Source of the DNA: Lottia gigantea
Lineage: Eukaryota; Mollusca; Gastropoda; Lottiidae
Reading direction: 5' to 3'
Length of the DNA: 64,000 nucleotides
Assembly: GCF_000327385.1 (NCBI RefSeq)
Contig: NW_008711014.1
Coordinates: 246,458-310,457, forward strand
In this document: positions 38,651-50,870 of the stretch, piece after piece
Layout of the letters: each line of letters opens with the position of its first letter
Numbering within the stretch: position 1 is the stretch's first letter
Program-made: the position numbers and the translations under genes
The notes under the pieces: generated by a model
Database searches by the model: none
Seen by the model: the letters and a program-made list of their open reading frames with translations, nothing else
Told to the model about the DNA's origin: nothing

Positions 38651-41288
38651 GTTATGAAAGAAAGTATACGTCATATCCAGCCTTCTCATTTTGAGCTCAG
38701 ATGTGATTAAGACTACGTGTTGAAGCTCCTAAAGTGAGAGACAAAAGATTCTGTAGATGCTATAAGAAGTGAGATAATGATATGGAGAAGGTTTGACTGG
38801 AAGTTGGCATGATTTTTCACTAGTTAGGGTTAATTGCCAGTATTCCTGCTATATAACCTTCAGGTCCTGCTGCTTTTCACAGTCTATGATATCGGTTAAC
38901 TAGAAGCAGACGTTAACTTGTCATCCACCAACCATTCAAAATGGATTTAAAACAGTAGTTATTATTTTAGGGACTCTACATGATGGAGTTGATTCTTTTA
39001 ATATGAATACATGTAATCCAAGGTACGTATAATTCTCATCCGAGTCCTTTTATATTATATAGTCCGCGCAAAAATTCTATATTCGTATACTAAAAGTACC
39101 AGCTAGGTTCAATACCAATCAGAACGTACAATGGATTGGGCTGTGGGGGAGGCAGTATTCAGATTGGGGTATGGTAACCTTGAAGCTCAGAATATATAGT
39201 GCAAAATCTGTAATTTTTACAAATCGGAAGGTGCTTTTTGATTAAAGGTGGAGGAGGTAGCTGCATCTACGACTAGTGCAATTATTACAGTGGCACAACT
39301 ACCACGGGCCCTCACCTCCATAGAGGCCCCAACCACCATAAAAAAAATGCAGGAGAGCATATGTTTAAAAGAAAATCACGGGGGATAGGCCCAAACCCAC
39401 TTGAGTCCACAGATCCCCACTGATCTAGTTGAGCCTTGCAGTGATTTTAATTAGTATGTTCAATGAAAGTGTATTCGGTATCACAGACTTGTATACGATA
39501 CACTCAATTGTTTGACAGTTGTGAAATGTGACCTACTGAGGCTTTAAGTTAGTTTCTAAGTGGTACCATTAATGAAATTGATACGTTGAAAAGATGATAT
39601 CAAGAGTAACTGTCGATTTATTTGGCTTGTATATAACTACCCATAGACCAATAGACAAGACCACAGTGCCAATCCATAGAATGGAGGACACTGTCAACAA
39701 AATGCAGGAAAAATTAAGAGCACTATTTGCAAAAGGCCATGAATATTGGTGATTGGTCAATAAATGACAGGCATTGTGTATTTAATTCGTTTATCTATTT
39801 ACCGAGGCTGCAGGCGAAATTAACTAGCTGTATTTTACTCGTGTATTTAATGTTCGACAATTTATGATGAATTCAATCTGTCAACAGTCCATCAAATTCA
39901 TCGATCTTAAAGGAATTCTTAATCAACATTCAATTTTTGATACACATTGGCACCTTTTGATATGCGTTGTTGATATTTTTTGGAGGGGGAGGGGGCGTTA
40001 TTTGGATTGATAACATATATATGACGTCATATACATGCAGGGGTCTTGAGCAATTCCTGGAATGCTCTTGTAAATCATTTCATTTGACATGTCAAAAGGG
40101 AAAAATCAGCAAATAAACATTAAAGATAAAATCAATAAAAAGAAACCGATCACAAAAAAAAAAATTTAAATCAGGAAAAAATGCTACATTGAATCATTCA
40201 AGCTATCGACTGTTGAAATATGTAATTAAGCGAATCATTGCCTTTACACTGTAAGTAAGCGATCAGGCAGCTATTTATGTACTGAAATGTGATCTGAACA
40301 ATTATTCAATCATTTTGAGATGTTAGTTAGAAATTGGTTCACGAGTGGTCACGTGGTATGTGTTGGCGTTATGCAAGTTTAAATAATTCTAAAAATACAA
40401 TGCACCGAGACAAGATATCTGAATGACAGAGAATATGCACTAGCAGACCCACTATGACAAATTGATGACTGGTTTTTAATACATTTCATGTTACATAAAT
40501 AAATCAGATCAGTCAATTTGAAAATGGGGGTTGAATATATTTTTGTACTCAATCAACCTTGACCAGGGTCGTAACTAGAAAATGCCTGATGGGGAGGGGC
40601 CCGGGTAGGGTTGCAACAATGAGAAATACATGAAAACATAAACAATTGAAAAAGTGTCCATTGCACAATTTGGGGGTAATTTTTCTTTTCTTAATGACAT
40701 GAAAATGATTGCAGGGAAAACGTTAGAGAAAATCACGAAATAGAAAGGTTTTATACGTGGAATGGGGTGGGTGCTAATGAAAATCAATCTAGGATCCTGA
40801 AAGAGGTAATAGAAAGAAACAGGTTTAAAACCTCTACTCTAGGAGGCAATTGTTACAGCCACCAGGTGAGCTCTAGGCATATACTTTTAGACCGGTATGG
40901 CATATTGTTTAACTTGTGACGACGTTATCATTAATAAAAATAATAAACTCTTTATTTTACATGGGTCAGAATTATGTCCAAAACACAAGTACATACATAA
41001 TTTATTATTGGATTGTAACGTCACAAAATCCTGAAGAGCGTTACAAATAATGTAATGAATGCTTGGTGACATAATTATACTAGATTATTAAACAGAACCG
41101 ATTTTCTGTCAAAGAATAACAGCTGAGAGTATAGAATTAAGTTTACTCCAATAGTTATTAATAACGTTAAAATCCACTCAAATATAACTTAGACAGTAAA
41201 TTATTGAAAAGGAATACAGACAAGGTGACAAGGTTTCGCTTGTGGCCAAGACTGTGTACCCGAAGCCATATTTCATATTGTGAACTTT
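38651..41288. other. Non-coding stretch, no gene seen
   Basis: No gene is supported. The minus-strand open frame at 39569-39760 encodes one hydrophobic segment without signal or splice context. Other frames are short and compositionally random. Confidence 0.4.
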
Positions 41289-41385
41289 AACCGACTGAAA
41301 ATTGGAATAGTGCAAATTGATGCTATTAGTGTCCCTGATACACATAAATTGTTTTTTAGAAAACCTCTTTACAATCTCTTTAAAG
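41289..41385. repeat. Family A foldback element, right half
   Basis: It contains ACTGAAAATTGGAATAGTGC, then GATGCTATTAGTGTCCCTGA, and ends AGAAAACCTCTTTACAATCT. The left half is absent. It abuts the next repeat directly. Confidence 0.6.
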
Positions 41386-41608
41386 GGACAGTGCGCCATA
41401 TTTTTTTGAACAATCATACTGAGCTCACCGTTGAAATTTGAGCCTTCAAATCCATGTGTGTCCAAAATTATCCGCGTTTGAATGTTTAAATGACGACTCG
41501 TTAAGATACTCTGTGATATAGAAAAGAAATATATAAAAATAGAGTATTTTTAAAGGAATTTCAAGACTAAAATCAACCCCTCAAAACGGCACATCTGTCC
41601 CTGTTAAG
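41384..41608. repeat. Foldback element, family F
   Basis: The left end TTTAAAGGGACAGTGCGCCA mirrors the right end GGCACATCTGTCCCTGTTAA. There is no coding capacity. It abuts a truncated family A copy, so one of the two may have inserted at the edge of the other. No second copy was recognised. Confidence 0.5.
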
Positions 41609-44279
41609 TCATCAGATGACATATTAGGCAAGTCCACAATATCCAGTCCCATTGTGGAACACGATTTTTCTTTGAATACCAAATTACCTTCATCAATATA
41701 TTATTACCAAGCCAATTAGTACTCAAATTGCGTTCGCACATCCAATATCTTCGTAGCTGTCAGAAGAGCCATGATTATAGTAAAGTTGAGAGTTATCGAT
41801 AAAGTCTGTAAGTTTTTATTTTGATTCTAATATAATATTTATGAATTGATCTGATATTAAAGAAACTGTGTACTTTCTCAACCTGCGATCGCACAACCAA
41901 TGTCTTGAATGAAGTACTGACTAAACGCCGTCAGTTGTTACAAAAATAGTCACGAATAGCTGAAAGTCATCAATAAATAGGTTATTTTGATTCTAAATAT
42001 TTAGAAATTGATCAGATATCAGGATCAAAATATCAGTTAAATTGAGTATTATTAGTTATAATAATTCTGATCTCTCGAGTTTTTATCAGTTAAATAATAT
42101 TATTAATATCTATTCAAGATTTATTAAACACGTCCACTTCTTACATACCAATTTAATGAATTTAGGGGGAGTTTTACGAAATTTGTGGCATTAAACTAAA
42201 TTTTAAGAAATTTACGTCTATATTAGCTCAACCAGGAGGACTAAGTAAGGGACAAATGGAAATCGCAATATAGTGAGCTTATGCCGCCGTCCTGAAAAAT
42301 TTCTCTTATTGCATACGGTATGGTGTTGCCCGTAGTAAATAGAGAAAAAAACTTGGTATAAAATTCCATTTATATTTCTATTTACGCAACAGAAGTTGAT
42401 GGTGGCGTCGAGTTCTGTGATCACATGATAATGGACAAACTACCAGTTAATACCGACATCAGATTATTCATAAGAACGTTACAACCATTTCATAACATCT
42501 TTGACATTTTTATATTTACATAAATCTGAATGTTACAACATAAAGCAAAATGTTAATGGTTTCATCTACTCTATCAAGAAACAATGAGCGCCTGCATGAC
42601 TGAAAGAGTTATTTCTACCCATGCATTAACGTATCTATTACATTGAAAGTCTCTATATATCTAATATTCTCTTATATCGTTCGTGATTTGCCGCAAGATC
42701 TAATATAATGATATTACATGTATATTTATTTCAGGCTTGCTAAAAACAAAAAAATATACCTATATTGATATTATACTTATGTTTTAAAGGACATTTGAAT
42801 ACTCGCCAATAGTCAATATAGAGAATCCCAATTCAAAATAACGAATAGCAAACCAACTTCACAGCGTCTCCATAGAAATATGCTATATATTGTATAACGA
42901 ACGGTTCCAAAGCAAGATACGTCAATTATTCACATATGTTAGGTATACCTAGAGCTATAACTCAGGAAATATTTGTCGAACTATCCCAAATTCAAACCAT
43001 CTTATTTTCAGTGTAGTAAGGTATGAAATTCTGGATCCAATGGAATGATGCAGAATGATCACTTACTAATATGATAATTAAATCGTTTCAAGGATAAGAT
43101 TTGGCCTGACCATTTTGCAATTTTGTTATACTTTTGACTACATAGATTTTATCTTTGATTTCAAGACAAACACGTTCGCACAGTTTGTTTCTGATGGCTA
43201 CCCTGTTGTAATGGTGTAGGCTGCCGTGTCATGTTACCAATCCTCGGTAGTATTAGATATTGATGATTAGCCAAGAAGGTCAAACGGCAATCATGGTGTA
43301 ACAAGTATCCAACAGGGACATAGATATTTTCCTTCTGCGGAAATTGAATTTCTCTGCAGTTCAATGCCATTATTAAATCGTAGAAATTGAAGTTTAATTT
43401 GCTTCAGCAGTTTTTATCCTTGTTAAATCTTAACATCAAAACCATTTCTTTGATTCAATCAAATAAACATTGTATGACACTGTAACAAGATTAACACGTG
43501 TTGTAATAAACAAACTAAATTAAAATAAAAGTAGCCGCCATGTTTTTCTGTCCTTTTGTCTTTACTAAATTACCTTCCGAATTTGACCCTGTTTGGTCAC
43601 CATATTCAACACCATTGCTAATGGGCCAAATCGATCGTTATTAGTTTAAAATAATGAGAATATCGGTTTTGAAATACAACGAAACGTTGTAACCCAAGCT
43701 TCCTTTCCTACAAAGCTTACCGAATTTTGCGTCAGTACATTAGTTGAAGAAGAATGTGTCAGATTATATTTTATGAACTGAATAACTACATTAAAACATT
43801 ATATTAATAGAAATAATCATTAAAACACAGAAAAAAAACAATTAGTTTTCTAATGAAAGACACCAATAAATTATGGAGGTTTCAGATTTTGATTGTTCTG
43901 ACGATAAAGGTTATAGTCCTGTGTATGCTGTTACGTTAATTGAATCGTAAATTCAAGGAAAATGCGTTTTGTTGTAAAATGGTACGCTCGTACTTAAAGG
44001 GTATTATCATTTTATTCTGCTGAGTACAGTGCATCCTCGTGGTGGATATTTGTCCATTGGACATTTTCAGACGGAAGGAGAACCTATTTGTGAATACTTA
44101 TTTACATTCATTTGTACTAGAAAAGTCATACTGCGTCGTAGTCAAACATTTGAAAAGGACTTTAGCGCTTAGTTACCATTTTTCATAAAGGATTTGTCCA
44201 AAAAAGGGTTAAGTCTTTCAGTCGGTTATGATATTCGATAGGAATCGCTAGGAGACTGAGCATAAACCGTTGGGAAAAG
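41609..44279. other. Non-coding stretch, no gene seen
   Basis: Only short, compositionally random open frames occur (for example 42218-42424 and 43161-43370, minus). No repeats with recognised relatives were seen. Confidence 0.4.
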
Positions 44280-44600
44280 TGAGTCGTATCCCAACCACGC
44301 TCCTATGCGTCATTCATCCTCTTACGGACACACACTGGCCGAATTTTTCCCCGGGGAATGGTTCGGGCGAGTCGATCGTTAGCGAACTTCGCCTATATAG
44401 TGTGCCTTAGTGTGTCCGGTGCTACTACATTCGCCCGAGCATCGACCGAAGCCATTTGCCATCATCATTTGATATAATTCGCCCGAATATTCATCGCCAT
44501 CGACTCCTTCGGCAAGTGCTTCTACTCTGGCAAAGTCTATCAGGAACTTTCCTATCTCTCAACCAATCACAGACGCTCGAAGCGTCACATGACAAATAGA
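44280..44600. other. CpG-rich block in AT-rich DNA
   Basis: CpG density is far above the surroundings (CCCGGGG, TTCGGGCGAGTCGATCG, ATTCGCCCGAGCATCGACC). GGTTCGGGCGA and TCGCCCGA are partly complementary across the block. It may be an unmethylated promoter-like patch or a recently inserted element; no adjoining coding exon was found. Confidence 0.4.
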
Positions 44601-46090
44601 ATGGCGACCTCCAGTAATGCAATGTGGAGTTAAAAGCCTATTCGGGATACGATGGGAGATGTTTATATCGTATCTAAAAAAGAATTAAAGAAAAACAAAA
44701 ACAAAAACTAAGATATGAAAGAACTTGTTTTTTGTTTTACATTTTTTGCTTTTCATCCAATATCTGAAAAAAAAAACTGAATCTTAACATAGCTGTACAA
44801 CATTGTTTGTTTGGTTTGTCCTTATTGTTTAGTCTTTATGTATATAGTTTTATCTTTGTGCAGTGATTTGTAATGATTCGAGTTGAAGCCTTTTTTTTCT
44901 CTGGGAGGAAATTCCATTGTTTTCCACCATTTCAACGTGATTTTTGTAAAAATGGAATTTTGAGATTTATTTTATTTACTTAGACTATTATTGTTTTAAA
45001 GGACTCTAGTCTAGAAATTTCTATTTATCAATCTAAATTTAGAAATTATTTGTTTTCTGTCAATAATGCAACATGAAGCATTGGTTCCTGAACATACCAA
45101 TGCTTGAATTTTTTCAGACATAAAAAAATACAAAACCATATTGCATTTGCATTTGTTGATATTCTGTAGACTTAGTAACGAGGGAAACTTAAAGTAATTG
45201 CTAAATAAAGTGTGAACAGATAACTGGTTTTGGTCATATTTCTTACCATTGTAGAAAACAAGAAAGCCAAACATGTACTGGTTGTGCTTTTTGACGTTAG
45301 AGATCTCTACGGCTACAAACGCAGTAATTAACAGGCTAATCAATGTTCTAGCTACTATATGCTGAGCGGCTAGCGAGCTGATGACGGATATTATTGATCT
45401 AAAACAAACTGCTTGGGAAAAAGGCAGCAATCTTTTCCTAATGATGTACGATATACTAAATACTAATTTACTAATGATCTGAAATATATTAGCTACAAGA
45501 TGGCGAGCTTACGACGTTGATAGCAAATTGGCAATGGATGGAATTTGAGAGTTGTTTTAAAACGAACAGCTTGGAAGATAGTAACGATCTTAAATTACCG
45601 AGGTAACATGCCTAGGAAGAAGATGGCGAATTTTTCAAGAAGATCTAAATTACTATTCTCAGTCAGAAAAGAGGCTGGTACCTATGTATAACATCATCAC
45701 CTGTATCTGATAAGTCCATATCAGTATATCAACAGCAAAATAAAATAAATAGAAGTTGAAGCAGGGCCTTATCGAGACAAAACATGCTTTCAAACTTGTT
45801 AATTTTATTTCGACTATATTCCGATTCTGTGCCTAGGGGGTTTATACATGCAATGATACAGAGTGATTTATAATATACAGTTAAATGAAGTCAGACAGGG
45901 GAATAGATGCAGTATATGAACATTAATTTTACTGACATAATCATCCGTCAAACTTGAATCATAGACTGGTTTACCACACATCTCTTTCGCCGCAGATGGG
46001 TATTCGAAATACCAATATGTATGAGACGCAAAGATGTCGAGGAAGAAATTTCTGATCTTATAGGGATGATAACTTTGGTCATTTAGGATC
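44601..46090. other. Non-coding stretch, no gene seen
   Basis: The minus-strand open frames at 45011-45430 and 45868-46098 lack motifs and splice context. No recognised repeat was seen. Confidence 0.4.
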
Positions 46091-46202
46091 CTGGCCACAT
46101 ATTCTCCAAACGATCTTAGCGCTAGGATGTCCTAGTTGCTTATCTTCTAACATTGATTCTAGGACATCCTAGCGCTAAGTTAGTTTCGAGAATACGTGAC
46201 CT
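46091..46202. repeat. 112-bp foldback element with a perfect 21-bp inner stem
   Basis: CTTAGCGCTAGGATGTCCTA begins the left inner arm (46115-46135), and its exact reverse complement is 46159-46179, with a 23-bp loop. The pairing continues outward with a few mismatches: CTGGCCACATATTCTCCAAA on the left against TTTCGAGAATACGTGACCTAG on the right. There is no coding capacity. A stem this perfect indicates recent insertion or continuing conversion between the arms. Confidence 0.8.
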
Positions 46203-46760
46203 AGTCCCGCTAATACCAGCCTCTTGAAAATATTTCGACTGTCCGTTAGCTATCCGACAGCTAGGTCGACTCGAATAATGAATAATTCATGTTCATCAGA
46301 CTTTCGCACTCGCACGACAGAGATTAGAAGCGACCCGCGACCCTTATTTGTTCAGCGTATAAAACAATAGCTAACATGCTTTTCCGTTGTAAACTTCTAA
46401 ACTATTTTGAATCTGATATCCATGTACACAAACATAATCGATAAAATTCGATATGACGACCAAGTGCAAAGACCGCACTGAAGAATGTTTAAGGTGAGCA
46501 CTCAGACTCCCTTTTTTTCTATTCCCCCGTCTTATATTTCTCGTACACACAGTTACCATTGAATGAATACAATACAATAGGAGGTGTGCCATTTAAAACT
46601 AAGAGTCTGCTTCCCAATCTACTTGCAGGTATCCGGTTCGTCAATCCAAATCGTTCATTGTAAAGGTAACGAACTCGATGGTTATGTCGGACAGTCCTTA
46701 TAGCGGAAACTATATATTATTATAACTATGAATGCCAGACCAATCTGAACTCTCAGATAG

Positions 46761-46873
46761 TATCTTCACAAGGTCAGGCTATTATAAACTGCGTCCTATA
46801 CCTTGACTAATAGCCACCTCTCTTGTATCACGGAACTTTTTAAATTTAGCAATTTGATTGGACAATAAATCGT
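46761..46873. repeat. Family B foldback element, left half
   Basis: It starts TATCTTCACAAGGTCAGGCT, continues with CCTATACCTTGACT and TGTATCACGGA, and ends near GATTGGACAATAAATC. The order matches the whole copies at 12247 and 49353; the right arm is missing. Confidence 0.6.
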
Positions 46874-49316
46874 GGTCCCATGTTATGCAGGCGATACGCG
46901 TTAAAGATTCTCGACAATTTTAAAACAGCTATATGCATATAATGTCAAAAAATTGTCGACGAACATACGCCAGATTTGTATTCTGAAAAGTGTTGTGGGT
47001 AGTAGAAAATGAACTCTATCAGATGGAGAACTAGATCTGTAAAGTCATTGAACTGGAAGCATGCTTGATTCAGCTGACGATGCATAGAAACTTTTGAATG
47101 ACATCATACAATGTGTGTAGGCAATTATATGAATTATTGAATCAATCAAAACAAAATAGACCACAATGTTCATATGATAAATAAAAAAATTTCCCTTTCT
47201 TATTTTGTTTGGTTGTAAATCAATAGGACAAAGGGAGTATGCTACCTTAAAATGTGCGATATGAGATGCTAATGATAATGAACTAAATCACTCTTTGATG
47301 AAAAGAAACTGTCGCAATTATTTTTTTTTTCTCTGTAAAGTTTATTCTTTATAGTTTTCACTCTTTAACAAAATTTCTTCATAGATAATTTCAAGGGGCT
47401 GAGAGTAAAAAGTAGAATAAACATTTCCGCCATTTTAGTCAACACTCGAAACGTAAAAAAACGTTGATTGCTTGCTTAGAAAGCAATTACGACCTAAACA
47501 ATTCAAATGTTGCGATCAATTGTCATGGAATGAAGTTTATTTTAGCATTTTCTTAATAAAATAATGGTTTAAACATTAAAGGTTTACTTTCACATATAAA
47601 AATCGATCTGAAGATAATTTCGAAACGATTGTGTTCAATGTCGTATTCTTCATTTGACTTACTAGTCCGAAACTTGGTGACTTTTACCTGATTTCTGATA
47701 GCTATTTCTGACATTCAAATTTTGGTTGTTTTGCTCGGACATTATTGATATTTTACCTTAGTTTAATTAATTAACGCACGTGTGTTTTCCTAAAATATTT
47801 TACCTCAAAACCAATCGACTTCCGTGACCATTTATTCATTCTCTTATGTTACAAATTTCGACTTTATTAATGAAAGGGTTAAAAGCTAACAAACCACACC
47901 CAGACCACTCTCATGGTACCAGAATCTAGCAGAATCTATTTCCTGTCATGAAGGAGAATCGAGTTTTGAACCATTACCTCCCTTCCCGCCAAGACATCTA
48001 ACGACCGACTACCATTGGCCATGAGTCTACGAGTTGGGAAACGAGTCTATGTATCCACACAGAACCCAGAACGAGCCTACGACACCTATACTATACTATA
48101 CTTACTGATGACAATGTAACTTACCATCAACTCAGTTCTCGCACTTTGAAAGGGTAAAGGTTTCGGACTACTACTATAGTTTATTAATGATTATAAATCT
48201 ATGGCTAATTGTTTCTGTTTGTCTTTTACATTGCTGATGGTTGAATAAAACCACATCACAGAAAATTGCCCGAGGTTTCTGTTTATTGCGAAATTTAGAC
48301 TTAAAATGTGGATTTGGTTTCATGTGCTTCGGTGCTTGCACTGTTCGAACCTGTTGCGGAAATACCCACAGATACTACCAAGATATCCAAACATATACAA
48401 ATTTTTAACAAATATCCAGAATTTTCTGGATAGCGGAGAATGTTGTTTAGAACTCTTTATTCGGTTTCCAATGCTAGTAAAGTGTACGATTAGTTAGCAT
48501 TTTGTGTTTGGTACAACGACTAAAGTTATATAAAAACCATTATCAAATCAGATAAATAATTTAGTTTAATTAATTTCACAGTGTTAGGGTTTCTGCCTCA
48601 TTTAACAACCTTACTATAAAAGGTTACATCAAAAAATGTTTTTAACTTTTTAAACGTCAATAAAACAAAAAGTTTTTGCTATACAATTAAGTCCCTATAT
48701 TTAAATACTACTGTACATGTTCTGTTTGTTGACAATTGCAGCGACTACCGGTCAGAGGATATATATTAAGCTTGCAAGCAACAAACCTGATGCAGAATGT
48801 GGATGTCTCGCTTCCTGCAGTACAACAACTTCCAATACTGGGAGATGTTGTGTCTTAGAATTATCAATTTGTGTTCTTAGTTATTTAGGTATGGTTAAAG
48901 GCGTTGATTCGCAATTCGTGATAAAAGTCAGGAAAATCTCATAACCCCTTCATATATACCTAGAAAACTAGAACTTTCACTTTCTATATCTATATCTCTT
49001 CTATACCACGGAGTCTACAGAAAAGACGAGTCTTCATTTTAACTTCAACCGCGGATAATTCTGAACACACATTGATTTGAGCTGTGAGCTGTAAACACTA
49101 ATACTGGATACATGTAGTCAAAAAATTCTCGTTTCTGAGACTTAGGTACGAATGGTCTTACAGATTGTGAGTAATGTCAAAGACTTTCTATTTGCTTCAC
49201 CCAACAGAGGGGCCTACATACAAACAACTGTCGTTATTAGTGTTCATTCAAGTGTTCCAAAATTATCAGTCTTTGTTAATATTCTTTCAGATGATTGTTT
49301 TCAACTGTTCTTCTTA
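46874..49316. other. Non-coding stretch with one cysteine-rich open frame
   Basis: At 48717-48944 (plus) an open frame follows an acceptor-like TTGACAATTGCAG and encodes a short Cys-rich segment (C-G-C-L-A-S-C ... R-C-C). There is no start, partner exon or known family, so it is not called as a gene. The rest shows nothing. Confidence 0.35.
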
Positions 49317-49688
49317 AGGGGATTGTAAAGAGGTTTTTCCACACATTTTACACATCTTCACAATGTTAAACTATTATAAACTTCGTCTTATACCTTGACT
49401 GAAGAAGTCACTATCATTGTATCACGCAGTGCAGCGATTTAATTGGATTGTACGGCGGCGAATACATCAAATTAGAGCCCTCAACAGAAATACTGTTAAC
49501 ATTAAAGCTTATTGTTTACAGATTTTCTGTCGAGAGCTCTGATTAGCTGTATTCGCCGGCGTACAATCCAACCAAATAGCTGCATTTAGAAACTTAAGTG
49601 AAAGAAGACAGTTGGTTATTGCAGTCAAGGTATAAGACGAAATTCGTCATAGCTTGACATTGTGAAGATGCTGTTTACAATCCCTTTA
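49317..49688. repeat. Family B element nested in a family A element
   Basis: The outer ends AAGGGGATTGTAAAGAGGTT (49317-49352) and GTTTACAATCCCTTT (49671-49688) belong to family A. Between them, 49353-49670 is a whole family B element (CATCTTCACAATG to CATTGTGAAGATG, with mirrored TCTTATACCTTGACT blocks). Little else of A remains, so A had probably been reduced before or during the event. Confidence 0.7.
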
Positions 49689-49955
49689 ATCTATTACATA
49701 ATACATAAGTTCAGATAACGGTACAGGATAATCAGACAATATTAGACGCATGGAAACACATTTAATTGAATCTACGGTGTATCTGATAAATAATGTATCT
49801 ACTGCTACAATTCACAGTTATATCACAGCTTTTAGAATGTTACCAAGACTTATAATTATGATCACTATGATATCTTACACTTAGACATTATCAGATTTTC
49901 AGTTTTTAATTGGTATGGTTAGGAAATGGTAATATAAAAGAACCATCAGAATACG

Positions 49956-50234
49956 TTGTCATGCCATGGACCTTTACAAAAGGACAGTTTCTATTTCTTT
50001 AACATCTTAGTTTTCGGTGATCAGGATGGTAATAAATATTTCAATAGTGATAGTATCTTACATAGAGACGTCAGATTAACAGAATTGGAAGAAAAAAAGG
50101 GCCAGTATAAGACCCGCTTAAAACTCACGGCATCTCGTAAACCTTTTTATTTTGAGGATGAAAATCGTTTCCAAATTACAAGTTTACTTGTGAGCATTGT
50201 ACACAATTTGCCTCCTGATGCTATGAGTCTCTGA
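49956..50234 (+). other. Uncertain open frame, 92 codons
   Basis: The predicted peptide is rich in charged residues and less AT-driven than its neighbours; from about residue 20 it reads F-G-D-Q-D-G-N-K-Y-F-N-S-D. An acceptor-like TTTAACATCTTAG lies inside the frame. It could be a single exon or a decayed one. No domain, partner exon or family is recognised. Confidence 0.2.
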
Positions 50235-50368
50235 CAATTCAGTTGATCTTATATTTAATCGGACGCACGATCCACCTGAGCCTAGTTTTAGTGAAGCTCT
50301 CAAATATTATTGGGTTGCACCATCCTCACCTTTTCAGAGTACCTCGCAATTAAAAATTTTCTATAGTG

Positions 50369-50533
50369 GTCCTTACAGCGATCACCAGTTGCGTAAGGGT
50401 GCGAATAAGAATACCAGTTATAAGTTTCGAACGCAACTCTCGTGTTGTGAGTTACGTTCGGAATTCATGGCCGTGAGTTGCGTTCGGAATTCATGGCCAA
50501 CTGCCACTGGTAATGGCTATGGTGTGAGTGCCA
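50369..50533. repeat. Family D foldback element with an internal 26-bp duplication
   Basis: The ends GTCCTTACAGCGATCACCAG and CTGGTAATGGCTATGGTGTG are mirrored as in the copy at 26610. Inside, a unit beginning GTGAGTTACGTTCGGAATTC is repeated at once with a single change, an internal tandem duplication absent from the other copy. Confidence 0.65.
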
Positions 50534-50729
50534 CTTAACACTTAATCACAATAGCCTAGTTCACTTGGCTAATTTTATCAAATTATAAACGGGAATATCA
50601 GGGTTCAAAGACGTACTATGAGAATTGTAATCAGTCAGAAACGATGATGTTAATATTCTATAACCAATCAAACCTCAAATATCTCTTGACAATATTCTCA
50701 ATCAAGGAAGATCGACAAAGACCTGTTCT

Positions 50730-50870
50730 GGCGGGATTTTATATCTCATTAAACACCTGTCATATAAAATCCACAGGAATACGTATAAAATCCCGCCGAT
50801 GTTAGCTATTACAGGTAAAACGATGGGATTATATAGATAATATCCTGTTTTTTTTTATATAATCCCAGGG
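50730..50870. repeat. Two adjacent inverted-repeat pairs
   Basis: GGCGGGATTTTATA (50730) pairs exactly with TATAAAATCCCGCC ending at 50797. Shortly after, GGGATTATATA pairs with TATATAATCCC at about 50825-50870. Both pairs share a GGGATT(T)TATA core, so they may be nested ends of one foldback family. There is no coding capacity. Confidence 0.55.

Noticed and set aside
39569-39760. Hydrophobic minus-strand frame, possible one-span membrane protein
   Set aside because: A single hydrophobic run in AT-rich DNA is expected by chance; there is no start context, partner exon or recognised CD225 or tetraspanin motif.
48717-48944. Cysteine-rich open frame with an acceptor-like start
   Set aside because: Cysteine spacing matches no family I know and no flanking exon could be found.
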